A DNA stretch of 55,112 nucleotides from NCBI RefSeq assembly GCF_004342905.1, contig NZ_SMAN01000022.1:1-55112 (forward strand). The letters are read 5' to 3'. A program made the position numbers and the translations under genes. Positions 25,544 to 33,977 of this stretch are shown in pieces (the first letter of the stretch is position 1; each line of letters opens with the position of its first letter). A model generated the notes under the pieces. The model was not told where the DNA came from and searched no databases. It was given only the letters and a program-made list of their open reading frames with translations. This stretch comes from Melghiribacillus thermohalophilus (GTDB lineage: Bacteria > Bacillota > Bacilli > Bacillales > Alkalibacillaceae).

Positions 25544-25765
25544 GATGGGACAAAAAATGAAAGAACGGCAGAAAAGACGAACAAAACCCTTGCATAGTCA
25601 TAAGGCCTGGACGTCTACCGGAACAGCACGAGCCGAAAATCCCTAAAGACAGAATAGGTGTGCAGTTGAGGAAGTTGAGGCCTTGTCCGCGGAAAGCGAA
25701 GCATGTTGACGAATAAAAACCCGAACTAATTCACATGTTAATTGAATATAGTTCGGATTTTTCAT
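25544..25765. repeat. Bacillaceae dispersed-repeat-like intergenic element
   Basis: The stretch from GGGATGGGACAAAAA through CGGAACAGCACGAGCCGAAA, GTGCAGTTGAGGAAGTTGAG and CCGCGGAAAGCGAAGCATG to a closing hairpin has the look of a non-coding repeat I recall as recurrent in Bacillus intergenic regions. Only one copy lies in this window, so repetition cannot be shown here. Confidence 0.4.
25721..25762. terminator. Bidirectional hairpin terminator downstream of ilvE
   Basis: CCGAACTA-ATTCA pairs with TGAAT-ATAGTTCGG; there are A residues on the left and T residues on the right, so it works for the minus-strand ilvE gene too. Confidence 0.75.
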
Positions 25766-25807
25766 TACCTTATACGGTTTTGCCTCAGTAGCCTTTTATT
25801 CTGGAAA

Positions 25808-26881
25808 TTAGTTAATCTCAACCGTCCACCCGAATGGGTCATGCTGTTTTCCATATTGAATATTAGTGATGGAGTCATAGATTTTATAGGACAATTCACC
25901 GGTTTTAAATTGATTGATGACCATTTTTCTGCCGTTCCAGTTCAGTTCCCCGACAGGAGAAATCACGACGGCCGTGCCAGTTCCGAACACTTCTTCAAGC
26001 TCTCCTTTCTGATAAGCCTGATACAGATCTATCATCGAAACGCGTTCTTCACGGACTGGAATGCCCCAGTGATCGAGCAGTTCAAGGGTGGATTGTCTGG
26101 TAATCCCCTTTAAAATGCTGCCGTTCAGTTCAGGGGTAATGACCTCCCCATTGATTTTAAAGAAAATGTTCATGCTGCCCACTTCTTCAACATATTTTTT
26201 CTCTTTTGCATCAAGCCATAACACCTGGTCGTATCCGAGTTCCTGAGCTTTTTTCTGGGCGAGAAGGCTGGCTGCGTAGTTTCCGGAGGTTTTGACGTGG
26301 CCGACCCCGCCTTTTGCTGCACGGACGTACTCGTCTTCCACGTAAATTTTCACCGGTGAAAGCTGCTCGGATGAGTAATACGCGCCAACCGGCGAAAGAA
26401 TGATTAAAAATTTATAGGCATTGGATGGACGAACGCCTAAATAAGGTTCAGTCGCGACAATAAATGGACGAATGTACAGAGCGGTTCCTTCCTGATCAGG
26501 AACCCAGTCCTGTTCAATTTCAATCAGCTGTTTGAGACCTTCGAGTACAGCTTCTTCGTCCAGTGGCGGGATGCACATTCGTTTGCATGTATCGTTCAGG
26601 CGCTTGACGTTTTGTTCCGGTCGGAAAAGAAGTACCCTGCCATCGGGCGAGCGGTATGCTTTTAACCCTTCAAAAACTGCCTGACCGTAATGAAATACAA
26701 GTGAAGCCGGATCCAGTGTCAGCGGTTCGTATGGAGCGATTCGTGGCGAGTGCCACCCTCTGTCCTGGCTATAATCCAACACAAACATGTGATCCGTAAA
26801 ATGTTTGCCAAACTGCAGCGCTGTCGGATCAGGCTTCGGTTTCAGTTTTTCTGCTTTCATGAATTCTACTACCTTATTCAT
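25808..26881 (-). CDS. ilvE: Branched-chain amino acid aminotransferase
   Basis: The 357-residue PLP enzyme interconverts Leu/Ile/Val and their 2-oxo acids. Visible: FHYGQAVFEGLKAYRSPDG, PFIVATEPYLGVRPS, the PLP lysine region GVGHVKTSGNYAASLLAQ, YVEEVGSMNIFF and GTGTAVVISPVG, all typical of class IV fold BCATs of this length. I chose ATG 26881 (GGAGGG upstream) over an overlapping GTG. A long leader with a strong promoter and terminator precedes it, indicating attenuation control. Confidence 0.95.
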   Translation of the reverse strand: MNKVVEFMKAEKLKPKPDPTALQFGKHFTDHMFVLDYSQDRGWHSPRIAPYEPLTLDPASLVFHYGQAVFEGLKAYRSPDGRVLLFRPEQNVKRLNDTCKRMCIPPLDEEAVLEGLKQLIEIEQDWVPDQEGTALYIRPFIVATEPYLGVRPSNAYKFLIILSPVGAYYSSEQLSPVKIYVEDEYVRAAKGGVGHVKTSGNYAASLLAQKKAQELGYDQVLWLDAKEKKYVEEVGSMNIFFKINGEVITPELNGSILKGITRQSTLELLDHWGIPVREERVSMIDLYQAYQKGELEEVFGTGTAVVISPVGELNWNGRKMVINQFKTGELSYKIYDSITNIQYGKQHDPFGWTVEIN

Positions 26882-27121
26882 AGAGAACACACCCTCCGCA
26901 ATAGTTTTACCTGGCCCCCAGGTTATTTAAAGCAATTGATAAGTGCTGAGTTAACGATGAACGCCTGTCGATTCTGATGCAGCTGAAAAGTTCAGTTCCC
27001 GATCTGGAACTGGTTTACCGTCAGGATTGTTAGGGTTCTGACGGAATTCCACTAAACGTTATCGTACTTTGGGAATGATTGCTCTGGTGCTTTTTTGCTT
27101 TTAAGCCCTGCTGTTTTAACG
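26882..27121 (-). other. 3' part of the ilvE leader, no gene
   Basis: The 240 bases between the leader terminator and the ilvE start carry no supported ORF and no repeat. Confidence 0.4.
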
Positions 27122-27397
27122 GATAAAAAAAGCCGCCTCTCAATCGAGTCCTTCTTTTGAGCCACGATTGGTGAGGCGAAACCATACTGGTGCCACTCGG
27201 AATCTTCAGTCTAATAGTGTGCAGACTGCCGCATTATTTTGGTAACGAGTGGTACACGCTCCTATACACTTACAATCCGTTGGAATCATTGGCAAAGTGT
27301 TGAATGATCAAGTATAAAGGTATCTTTTTTCCAGGTCCCCCCAATTTTTATTATCCCGGGAAATGATTCTAAATTATCTGGCATTTTTGATAATTTG
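27122..27397 (-). promoter_or_regulatory. Structured ilvE leader, T-box-like attenuator
   Basis: On the minus strand, a hairpin CAGTCT/AGACTG is followed by a T-box-like core, GAGTGGCACCAG, then a strong terminator: CGCCTCaCCAATCG pairing with CGATTGaGAGGCG and ending in TTTTTTT. A segment GTACCACTCG upstream is also complementary to CGAGTGGCAC, so alternative pairings exist. Leaders of BCAA genes in Firmicutes are commonly T-boxes sensing uncharged tRNA. I could not place Stem I or the specifier codon, so the class is uncertain while the terminator itself is clear. Confidence 0.55.
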
Positions 27398-27403
27398 AAA
27401 ATG

Positions 27404-27432
27404 ATTATAACGACTTTACACCACTTCGTCAA
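27404..27432 (-). promoter_or_regulatory. Sigma-A promoter of ilvE
   Basis: On the minus strand TTGACG and a perfect TATAAT are separated by exactly 17 bases, giving a leader of roughly 515 bases. Confidence 0.85.
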
Positions 27433-27642
27433 TGGTTATTTGTAAATTTTTAAAAATAAAATGTCTTTGCTCAGTGACAAATACGATAAAATGCAAAGCA
27501 TATGCTGTCACGACTGCTCTTTTTACAATACAGATCTTTAAAGAAAGTGACATCCCTCTAATTTTTTGTTAAAATTCGACAGGTGACTGGCGCTTGATGG
27601 ACAGAAATGGGTGCCTGGATCAGGATCTGCGAGGTGGAGAAG

Positions 27643-28524
27643 ATGAGCGACAAAAATAAAGGAATTATACTGCTGTTGATATCCGCATTTGGATTTTCTG
27701 TCATGGCTGCCTTTGTGAAGCTGTCAGGGGATTTACCGTCGATTCAAAAAACATTGTTCCGCAATGCGGTTTCGGCAGTGATTTCTTTTGGATTTGTTTT
27801 ATATTATAAAGAACGGTTTTTTGGAAAGAGGGAAAATCAGAAATATTTGCTGCTTCGTTCATCCCTGGGAACAATGGGAATCGTTTTTTATTTTTATGCC
27901 ATTGATCATCTCGTCCTGTCGGATGCCGATATGTTAAACAAATTAAGCCCGTTTTTTACGATTATTTTTGCGGCTGTTTTTTTGAAGGAAAAGCCGATGA
28001 GATATCAAATTATGGCAGTGATTGTTGCGTTTGTGGGAACACTGTTTATTATTAAGCCTCAGTTTTCCATCGATGTCGTACCGTATATGATTGGCCTGCT
28101 GTCGGCCGTCTTTGCAGCCGGAGCATATACGGTGTTGAGGGTGCTTGGGGAAAAGGAAAAGTATTATACCGTCGTTTTTTACTTTTCATTTTTCTCCACT
28201 GTTGTGCTTTTGCCCTTTGTCATCCTTTTTTATGAACCGATGACAACCAGGCAGCTTGTATATCTGCTGCTTGCAGGAACCTTAGCGACGGTGGGGCAGT
28301 TCGGAATTACCCTGGCTTATAAATATGCACCTGCAAAAGAAATTTCGATTTTCTTCTATTCGACAGTTGTGTTTGCTGCGGTGTTCAGTATTGTAGTGTT
28401 TAATCAGGTTCCCGATCTGCTGAGCGTTGTCGGGTATGTGATCATTTTCAGTGCCCTGGCTTATATGTTTGTGAAAAATAATCAGCTGGCGAAGCAGGCG
28501 GTATCGACAAAAAACAACCGGTGA
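27643..28524 (+). CDS. DMT-superfamily (EamA) transporter
   Basis: The 293-residue membrane protein has ten helices in two EamA repeats: ILLLISAFGFSVMAAFVKL at the start, DADMLNKLSPFFTIIFAAVFLKEKP closing the first half, and EISIFFYSTVVFAAVFSIVVF with a C-terminal basic tail. Members export or import metabolites; the substrate is not predictable. I start at ATG 27643, which has GAGGTGGAG upstream, rather than 27607. Confidence 0.88.
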   Translation: MSDKNKGIILLLISAFGFSVMAAFVKLSGDLPSIQKTLFRNAVSAVISFGFVLYYKERFFGKRENQKYLLLRSSLGTMGIVFYFYAIDHLVLSDADMLNKLSPFFTIIFAAVFLKEKPMRYQIMAVIVAFVGTLFIIKPQFSIDVVPYMIGLLSAVFAAGAYTVLRVLGEKEKYYTVVFYFSFFSTVVLLPFVILFYEPMTTRQLVYLLLAGTLATVGQFGITLAYKYAPAKEISIFFYSTVVFAAVFSIVVFNQVPDLLSVVGYVIIFSALAYMFVKNNQLAKQAVSTKNNR

Positions 28525-28550
28525 ATGGCACCGCATTGTGACTGATAAAG

Positions 28551-28581
28551 GAGCGCTTCATGCTCAGTAAGCGCTTTTTTA
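28551..28581 (+). terminator. Intrinsic terminator after EamA transporter
   Basis: AGCGCTT / AAGCGCT stem with a ten-base loop and a T run. Confidence 0.85.
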
Positions 28582-28592
28582 TCCCGACACCA

Positions 28593-28612
28593 TTCGACCG
28601 GTAACTGGCACC
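28593..28612 (+). repeat. Short dispersed repeat TTCGAC(A/C)GGTGACTGGCACC
   Basis: This copy reads TTCGACCGGTAACTGGCACC. Related copies lie at 27575-27593, 28514-28532 and 29677-29696, with an inverted copy at 29585-29597. All are intergenic, flanking the EamA, panE and nagA genes. Confidence 0.6.
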
Positions 28613-28620
28613 CATATGAT

Positions 28621-29535
28621 TTATTTGTTTTCAAATGGTTTGATAAGGCCATAGATGGTTTTGATGACAGGGAGTTTGAGCCCCTTTTTTTCAGCCATGC
28701 GTAATGCTCCGCCCTGCAGGTGCTCCACTTCCAGTGTCAATCCTTTTCGTCTGTCCTGATGCATGGAGGAAGTGCTATCTTCTGAAAAACGGAAGGCTGA
28801 ATCCATGGCCTTTTTCATCTGGTCTTCGGCTATGGGGTACCCATAGGCCTGAGCCAGATCAGCCATCTCTTTCAGGACATTCTTGTAAACATCCAGAGTT
28901 TCAGGTGTGTTTCTAACAGGTCCGATGGGTAGATTAGCAGCCGTGGTTACGCCGGAAAATGCCGTAATAAAGATATATTTTTCCCACAAAGCCTGCAAAA
29001 TGTCATCAGCATACTCCGCCTGCATATTTGCTTGGCGTGTAATGCTTTCTAATTCCTCGCACAGTTCTTTCTGAGAAGGGTGGAGCTTCCCAAACACCAT
29101 CCGATGCTGATCACTCGTATGTACTACATGACCCTTCTCATCAAGGGTAGCGATAATAAACGCCAGTCCGCCAAGAACATTTTCCTTACCCAATTCATTT
29201 TGAAGCATTTCAATATGTTCCATCCCATTAAGAAGGGGTAATACTCTGGCTCCTTTTTGTACCAGTTTTTTCAAATCTCCGATGGCCCCTCTCAGATGGT
29301 AGCCCTTAACCGCAGTTATGACCAGATCCGTTTGTTCAATATTTTCTGGACTTTCAATGATATGGAGCGGATCAATCCTATAATTTCCTTTTACACTTTG
29401 AATAGCCAGCCCATTTTTTCGGATCTGTGTACTCCTGTTTCGACGCACAAGAAAAGTGACTTCTTGACCCGCTTCCTGGAGTCTTCCACCGAAATAGGAA
29501 CCTAGTGCCCCCGCTCCCTGGATGACGATTTTCAT
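28621..29535 (-). CDS. panE: 2-dehydropantoate 2-reductase (ketopantoate reductase)
   Basis: The 304-residue protein begins with the NADPH-binding GAGALGSYFGGRL and carries LLNGMEHIE, a catalytic-lysine-bearing helix (ALWEKYIFITAFSGVTT) and a C-terminal SSMHQDRRKGLTLEVEHLQGG substrate segment, all typical of PanE/ApbA. It reduces ketopantoate to pantoate for coenzyme A synthesis. ATG 29535 has GGAG eight bases upstream; in-frame starts further out are poorly placed. Confidence 0.9.
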   Translation of the reverse strand: MKIVIQGAGALGSYFGGRLQEAGQEVTFLVRRNRSTQIRKNGLAIQSVKGNYRIDPLHIIESPENIEQTDLVITAVKGYHLRGAIGDLKKLVQKGARVLPLLNGMEHIEMLQNELGKENVLGGLAFIIATLDEKGHVVHTSDQHRMVFGKLHPSQKELCEELESITRQANMQAEYADDILQALWEKYIFITAFSGVTTAANLPIGPVRNTPETLDVYKNVLKEMADLAQAYGYPIAEDQMKKAMDSAFRFSEDSTSSMHQDRRKGLTLEVEHLQGGALRMAEKKGLKLPVIKTIYGLIKPFENK

Positions 29536-29584
29536 ATCCATCACTCCAAATTTAGAATTTTTTGTTATTTTACCATTCACAGAC

Positions 29585-29696
29585 GGTGCCTGTCACTGGC
29601 GAGACGAACTCAATTTCCTTGAAAAATCTAACCTGTTCGCCTTTTTTTAGAATCCCAAAGATAGATTCAAATCTGAATCGACAAGTGACAGGCACC
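29585..29696. repeat. 13-bp inverted repeat pair upstream of nagA
   Basis: GGTGCCTGTCACT (29585-29597) and AGTGACAGGCACC (29684-29696) are exact inverted copies separated by 86 bases. Both belong to the GTGACTGGCACC repeat family of this region. The layout resembles a miniature inverted-repeat element, though no target-site duplication is evident. Confidence 0.6.
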
Positions 29697-29811
29697 ATGG
29701 TATTTGGGGTATGATAAAAAAGAGGAAGTATGTCTTGTCGTATGGAATGATTTAGATGAGAACGGGGAACTGTTGCTGTACGCAAAAGACGACGAATACA
29801 GGGGGGAAATC

Positions 29812-30996
29812 ATGAAAAGTCACCACCTCATGATGAAAAATATGACTGTTTACAGTGAACAGCGGACTATTGAAAAGGGATTTGTAGAAATCCAGGGGTC
29901 AAAAATAACGCGGGTGGGGAATGTGCATGACCTGATCGAACAGCCCTCCGCCGATATCATTGAGCTTGACTCGGACCTTCACCTCATTCCGGGGTTTATT
30001 GATCTTCACATTCATGGGGTAAATGGGGCAGACACGATGGATGCAACTCCTGAAGCCCTTGAAACCATTGCTATTTCTCTTCCACAAGAAGGAACGACCA
30101 GTTTTCTGGCAACAACCATGACTCAGGAATCCTGGAAAATTGAAAAAGCCCTTCAAAATGTGGGACAGTTTATCCGATGGCAAAATGATCATCAAGGTGC
30201 AGAAGTGCTGGGAGTTCATCTGGAGGGTCCATTCATCTCCAAGAAAAAAGCGGGAGCCCAGTCGGTTTCTCACATAAAAAATCCAGACATCGGCCTTTTC
30301 CACCGCTGGCAAAAATTAGCGGATGGGGCCATCCGAATCGTAACAGCTGCTCCGGAATTGCCAGGGGGTTTGCCATTTATAGAATATATCTCCAGAAAAG
30401 GCACCATTGCGTCCATCGGCCATTCCGACGCCACCTATGAGTCCGTACAGCATGCAATCCAAAAGGGTGCCAGACAGGTGACCCATTTGTATAACCAGAT
30501 GAGCGGCCTCCATCACCGGGAACCGGGAGTGGTCGGCGCTGCCCTATTACAAGACGAATTGTACACAGAAATCATTGCAGACGGGATTCATGTTCATCCC
30601 GATGTGATTCGTCTTGCTTTTCAGCAAAAAACAAAGAACAGAATCATATTGATTACGGATGCGATCAGGGCAAAAGGGCTGGACGCCGGTACGTATGAAC
30701 TGGGCGGCCAGCGGGTCAGACTCAAATATGGGGAAGCCAGACTCTTCGACGGAACCCTTGCAGGTAGTGTATTAAAAATGAACAAAGCGGCAAAAAATAT
30801 GAGAAATTATACTGGTTGCCGCATGGAAGACATCATTGCCATAACAAGCGTGAATCCTGCCAAACAGTTAGGTATATATGACCGTAAAGGAAGCATTTCT
30901 CCTGGGAAAGATGCCGATTTTGTCATCGTGAATGATGATTTCGATGTCATAATGACCTTTTGCCGGGGGCGATTAGCATATCAGAAAAAGGTGTGA
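29812..30996 (+). CDS. nagA: N-acetylglucosamine-6-phosphate deacetylase
   Basis: The 394-residue amidohydrolase has PGFIDLHIHGVNGADTMDA, the metal/substrate motif HLEGPFIS, QVTHLYNQMSGLHHR, IADGIHVHPD and the catalytic-aspartate region ITDAIRAKG. It converts GlcNAc-6-P to GlcN-6-P and acetate. AGGGGGGAAATC precedes ATG 29812; the frame extends to 29704 but that part has no site and no family match. nagB follows after six bases. Confidence 0.94.
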   Translation: MKSHHLMMKNMTVYSEQRTIEKGFVEIQGSKITRVGNVHDLIEQPSADIIELDSDLHLIPGFIDLHIHGVNGADTMDATPEALETIAISLPQEGTTSFLATTMTQESWKIEKALQNVGQFIRWQNDHQGAEVLGVHLEGPFISKKKAGAQSVSHIKNPDIGLFHRWQKLADGAIRIVTAAPELPGGLPFIEYISRKGTIASIGHSDATYESVQHAIQKGARQVTHLYNQMSGLHHREPGVVGAALLQDELYTEIIADGIHVHPDVIRLAFQQKTKNRIILITDAIRAKGLDAGTYELGGQRVRLKYGEARLFDGTLAGSVLKMNKAAKNMRNYTGCRMEDIIAITSVNPAKQLGIYDRKGSISPGKDADFVIVNDDFDVIMTFCRGRLAYQKKV

Positions 30997-31002
30997 TACA
31001 GA

Positions 31003-31746
31003 ATGGAAATCGTTGAAACAAAAGACTATGAGGAAATGAGCATTCTTGCAGCAGAAAAAGTGATTGACAGGGTTCTAAAACAGCCGCAGATCACCCTTGG
31101 CCTTCCGACAGGCCACACACCTGTCGGTTTGTATAAACGGTTAGTGGAAGATCACCGAAAAAATGAAACACCCTACCAGGACGTTATCACCTTTAACCTT
31201 GATGAATATACAGACCTTTCGCCTGACCATCCGAACAGTTATCATTATTATATGAATCACCATTTTTTTCAGCATATTGATATTCAGGAAAAACATGCTC
31301 ACCTTCCTGACGGCACGGCAAGAAATTTGGACCTGGAATGTGAGAGGTATGAAGAACTGATTCTGAAGCACGGAGGAGTAGATCTGCAAATCCTTGGAAT
31401 CGGTCAAAACGGCCATATCGGTTTTAATGAACCGGGAACCCCGCTAAATTCCCGTACCCATGTGGTGAAACTTTCAGAGTCCACCAGAAAGGCAAATTCC
31501 CGCTATTTTCATTCCCTTCAGGATGTACCTTATCACGCCATTACCATGGGACTTGCGACGATTATGAACAGTAAGGAAATTTTGCTTCTGGCTTCAGGCG
31601 CTCATAAATCAGCCACGATGTTCAGATTTTTTCATGAAGCGGTCACCCCCGATTTTCCTGCCACCATCCTGAAACATCATCCGAATGTAACCGTGATTGC
31701 AGACCGTCCTGCGTTAAAAGAGGCAAACGTTACCCGAGGCATGTGA
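31003..31746 (+). CDS. nagB: Glucosamine-6-phosphate deaminase
   Basis: The 247-residue protein shows GLPTGHTPVGLYKRL, FNLDEYTDL (catalytic Asp region), the GIGQNGHIGFNEPGT loop with the catalytic histidine, and ITMGLATIMNSKEILLLASG. It converts GlcN-6-P to fructose-6-P and ammonia, completing the amino-sugar route with NagA. No NagR/GntR regulator is adjacent, unlike the common nagABR order. Confidence 0.95.
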   Translation: MEIVETKDYEEMSILAAEKVIDRVLKQPQITLGLPTGHTPVGLYKRLVEDHRKNETPYQDVITFNLDEYTDLSPDHPNSYHYYMNHHFFQHIDIQEKHAHLPDGTARNLDLECERYEELILKHGGVDLQILGIGQNGHIGFNEPGTPLNSRTHVVKLSESTRKANSRYFHSLQDVPYHAITMGLATIMNSKEILLLASGAHKSATMFRFFHEAVTPDFPATILKHHPNVTVIADRPALKEANVTRGM

Positions 31747-32000
31747 TTGGAACGGCATTTTCCTTTACAATTGCATAGCATCAAGAATCGCTTGATTTGG
31801 TTTAATCAACGTGTCCACCGATCACGGAAACATATGACAGAACAGTTGGTTATCCGAAAATATCGAGCCCCCGTTTCAAATGACGGAGGACTGAATGGCA
31901 GGTGGGCAGTCATACTGCTTTGGGGGTACCGGAAAAATGGATCAATATTCTCCTGGCTTTCCTCCACCATCATAAAAAAGAAACCCCCGCTGTTTTTATA

Positions 32001-32019
32001 CCGTATAAGAGCTATACGG
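32001..32019. promoter_or_regulatory. Perfect 7-bp inverted repeat before the hydrolase gene
   Basis: CCGTATA and TATACGG flank AGAGC, 22 bases before the lipoprotein hydrolase start and without a T run. The rest of 31747-32000 holds no gene I can support. Confidence 0.35.
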
Positions 32020-32041
32020 ATTTCAACAGGAGGATTCAAAC

Positions 32042-33364
32042 ATGAAAAAAAAGTACACACTGATCGTTTTGTTGCTGGCGGTGATTACACTGTTATCGCC
32101 ATGCAGCAAACAACCTGATGAAGAAAAAAAGAAGGATACTGCCGGAGATAGCCTTTCGGGAGAGTATCAAGGCTTGATTCAGGTACCCGATCAGCCGCTG
32201 AATATTCAGGTTACTTTGGAGAAGGAAAAGGAATGGATAGGAACCATCAGCATCCCTGTTCAGGGCATACAGGATTACCCCCTTTCAAATGTGAACATCA
32301 GCGATCCGGACGTTTATTTTACGATGAATATTCAGGGTCAGACGCTCACTTTTACCGGGGAAAGGGAGAAGGAGTCCATAACCGGAACTTTTACTCAGAA
32401 TGGCATGTCGTTTCCGTTTGAATTAACGAAACAAAATCAGACATCATCCCCATCAGAAGACGAGGCTGAACAATTTTTATCGGTAAATACAGATCATGGA
32501 ACCCTATACGGTGAGCTGGAACTTCCGGATGGGAATGGTCCGCATCCTGTGGTTCTCATTATTCCAGGGTCTGGACCAACTGACAGAAACGGCAATACGC
32601 CCACAATGCCCGGTAAAAATAACAGCTTAAAAATGCTTGCGGAGGAATTGGCTGAGCAAGGGGTTGCCAGTGTCCGCTACGACAAACGGGGTGCCGGTAA
32701 AAATCACGAAGCAGCCATTCCGGAAGAGGATACCCGTTTTGAACATTTTATTCATGATGCTGTAGCATGGGTCCAGCTCTTAAAAACGGATGAACGCTTT
32801 TCTAAAGTAGGTATCCTTGGACACAGCCAGGGCTCTCTGGTAGGGATGGCAGCAGCTGAGATAGAAGGTGCAGATTTGTTCATCTCCATTGCCGGTGCCG
32901 GCCAACCTGTTGATCAGGTGCTTGATGATCAGCTAAAAGAAAGCCTCCCGGAACATTTATATGACGAAAGCAAGACGATACTTGCCCGGTTAAAACGGCA
33001 GGAGGCGGTGGAAGATATTAGCCAGGAGCTGTATAGCGTGTTCCGTCCATCTATCCTGGAATTTTTAACATCGTGGATGCAGTATGATCCGGCTGAAGAA
33101 ATCCGCAAGCTGGATATCCCGGTTCTCATTATTCAGGGAACCCATGATATTCAGGTATCTGAAAAAGAAGCGCGAACGCTCCATGAAGCCAGTCCTCAAT
33201 CAAAATTGCTGATCATAGAAGGAATGAATCACGTTCTGAAGGAAGCCCCGGCCAATCGTGAGGATAATGTAAAGACCTATTCCGATCCGGAATTGCCCCT
33301 TTCCGATGGGCTGATCAGCGGAATAATCGATTTTCTTCAGCGTGAAGGATTTTTAGAAAAATAA
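32042..33364 (+). CDS. Secreted alpha/beta hydrolase
   Basis: The 440-residue protein has an N-terminal signal sequence ending near LLSPC; a lipobox is possible but proline before the cysteine is unusual, so lipidation is uncertain. A beta-rich domain (about 38-135) precedes an alpha/beta-hydrolase domain: VVLIIPGSGPTDRNG (oxyanion region), VRYDKRGAGKN, the nucleophile elbow GHSQGS, then LIIQGTHDIQV (Asp) and GMNHVLK (His). This is a complete Ser-Asp-His set. Substrate unknown, probably an ester or peptide outside the cell. GGAGG precedes the ATG. Confidence 0.85.
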   Translation: MKKKYTLIVLLLAVITLLSPCSKQPDEEKKKDTAGDSLSGEYQGLIQVPDQPLNIQVTLEKEKEWIGTISIPVQGIQDYPLSNVNISDPDVYFTMNIQGQTLTFTGEREKESITGTFTQNGMSFPFELTKQNQTSSPSEDEAEQFLSVNTDHGTLYGELELPDGNGPHPVVLIIPGSGPTDRNGNTPTMPGKNNSLKMLAEELAEQGVASVRYDKRGAGKNHEAAIPEEDTRFEHFIHDAVAWVQLLKTDERFSKVGILGHSQGSLVGMAAAEIEGADLFISIAGAGQPVDQVLDDQLKESLPEHLYDESKTILARLKRQEAVEDISQELYSVFRPSILEFLTSWMQYDPAEEIRKLDIPVLIIQGTHDIQVSEKEARTLHEASPQSKLLIIEGMNHVLKEAPANREDNVKTYSDPELPLSDGLISGIIDFLQREGFLEK

Positions 33365-33444
33365 ATTTGCAGGTTAATCCGGACTTTTGTCCAATATAAA
33401 AAGAGAACGATAACTTTGGGAAAGTTTGAAAAGGAGTGGACCAT

Positions 33445-33822
33445 ATGCGTGAAAGAATTCAGACGGAAAAAGCCCCGGCTGCCATTGGCCCGTATTCCCA
33501 GGCTATCAAAACAAAAGATCTCATTTTCGTTTCAGGGCAGATTCCCCTTAACCCTGAAACCGGGGAAATTCCTGAAGCATTCAGCGATCAGGTGGATCTT
33601 GTTATTAACAATCTCAGGAGAATTCTGGAAGCAGCTGGATCTTCCCTCGATCTGGTGGTGAAAACAACCGTTTTCTTAAAGGATATGAACCGTTTTCAGG
33701 AGTTTAACGACATATATGCCAGATATTTCGGAGAGACGATGCCGGCCCGCGCAGCAGTGGAGGTTTCCCGCCTTCCTAAAGATGTGGAAGTGGAAATCGA
33801 GGCCATCGCCCAGGTGAAATAA
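33445..33822 (+). CDS. RidA-family 2-iminopropanoate deaminase
   Basis: The 125-residue protein is a standard-length Rid[34 protein letters not shown] and the [23 protein letters not shown] segment with the catalytic arginine. It hydrolyses reactive enamine/imine intermediates released by PLP enzymes. AAGGAG lies eight bases before ATG 33445. Confidence 0.94.
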   Translation: MRERIQTEKAPAAIGPYSQAIKTKDLIFVSGQIPLNPETGEIPEAFSDQVDLVINNLRRILEAAGSSLDLVVKTTVFLKDMNRFQEFNDIYARYFGETMPARAAVEVSRLPKDVEVEIEAIAQVK

Positions 33823-33835
33823 TCTTTTCATTGTT

Positions 33836-33866
33836 CCCGGACATGAATGGCTTATTCATGCCCGGG
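33836..33866 (+). terminator. Hairpin after ridA
   Basis: CCCGG.CATGAAT pairs with ATTCATG.CCGGG; the following sequence is only moderately T-rich. Confidence 0.6.
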
Positions 33867-33977
33867 GCTTTCTGTATTATACGGTATAGGTTTTGGCATG
33901 TCGGATCAATGTCATTTGTCCCGAAGATGGTTTGCTGATATAAGTTCTTATTTTAACCCCAACGACTATAGAAAAGT

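Noticed and set aside
29704-29811. N-terminal extension of NagA by 36 codons
   Set aside because: The extension has no ribosome binding site and no family similarity; ATG 29812 has AGGGGGG upstream and gives the standard NagA start.
31747-32041. Possible NagR/GntR regulator after nagB
   Set aside because: The open frames on both strands show no helix-turn-helix or start site.
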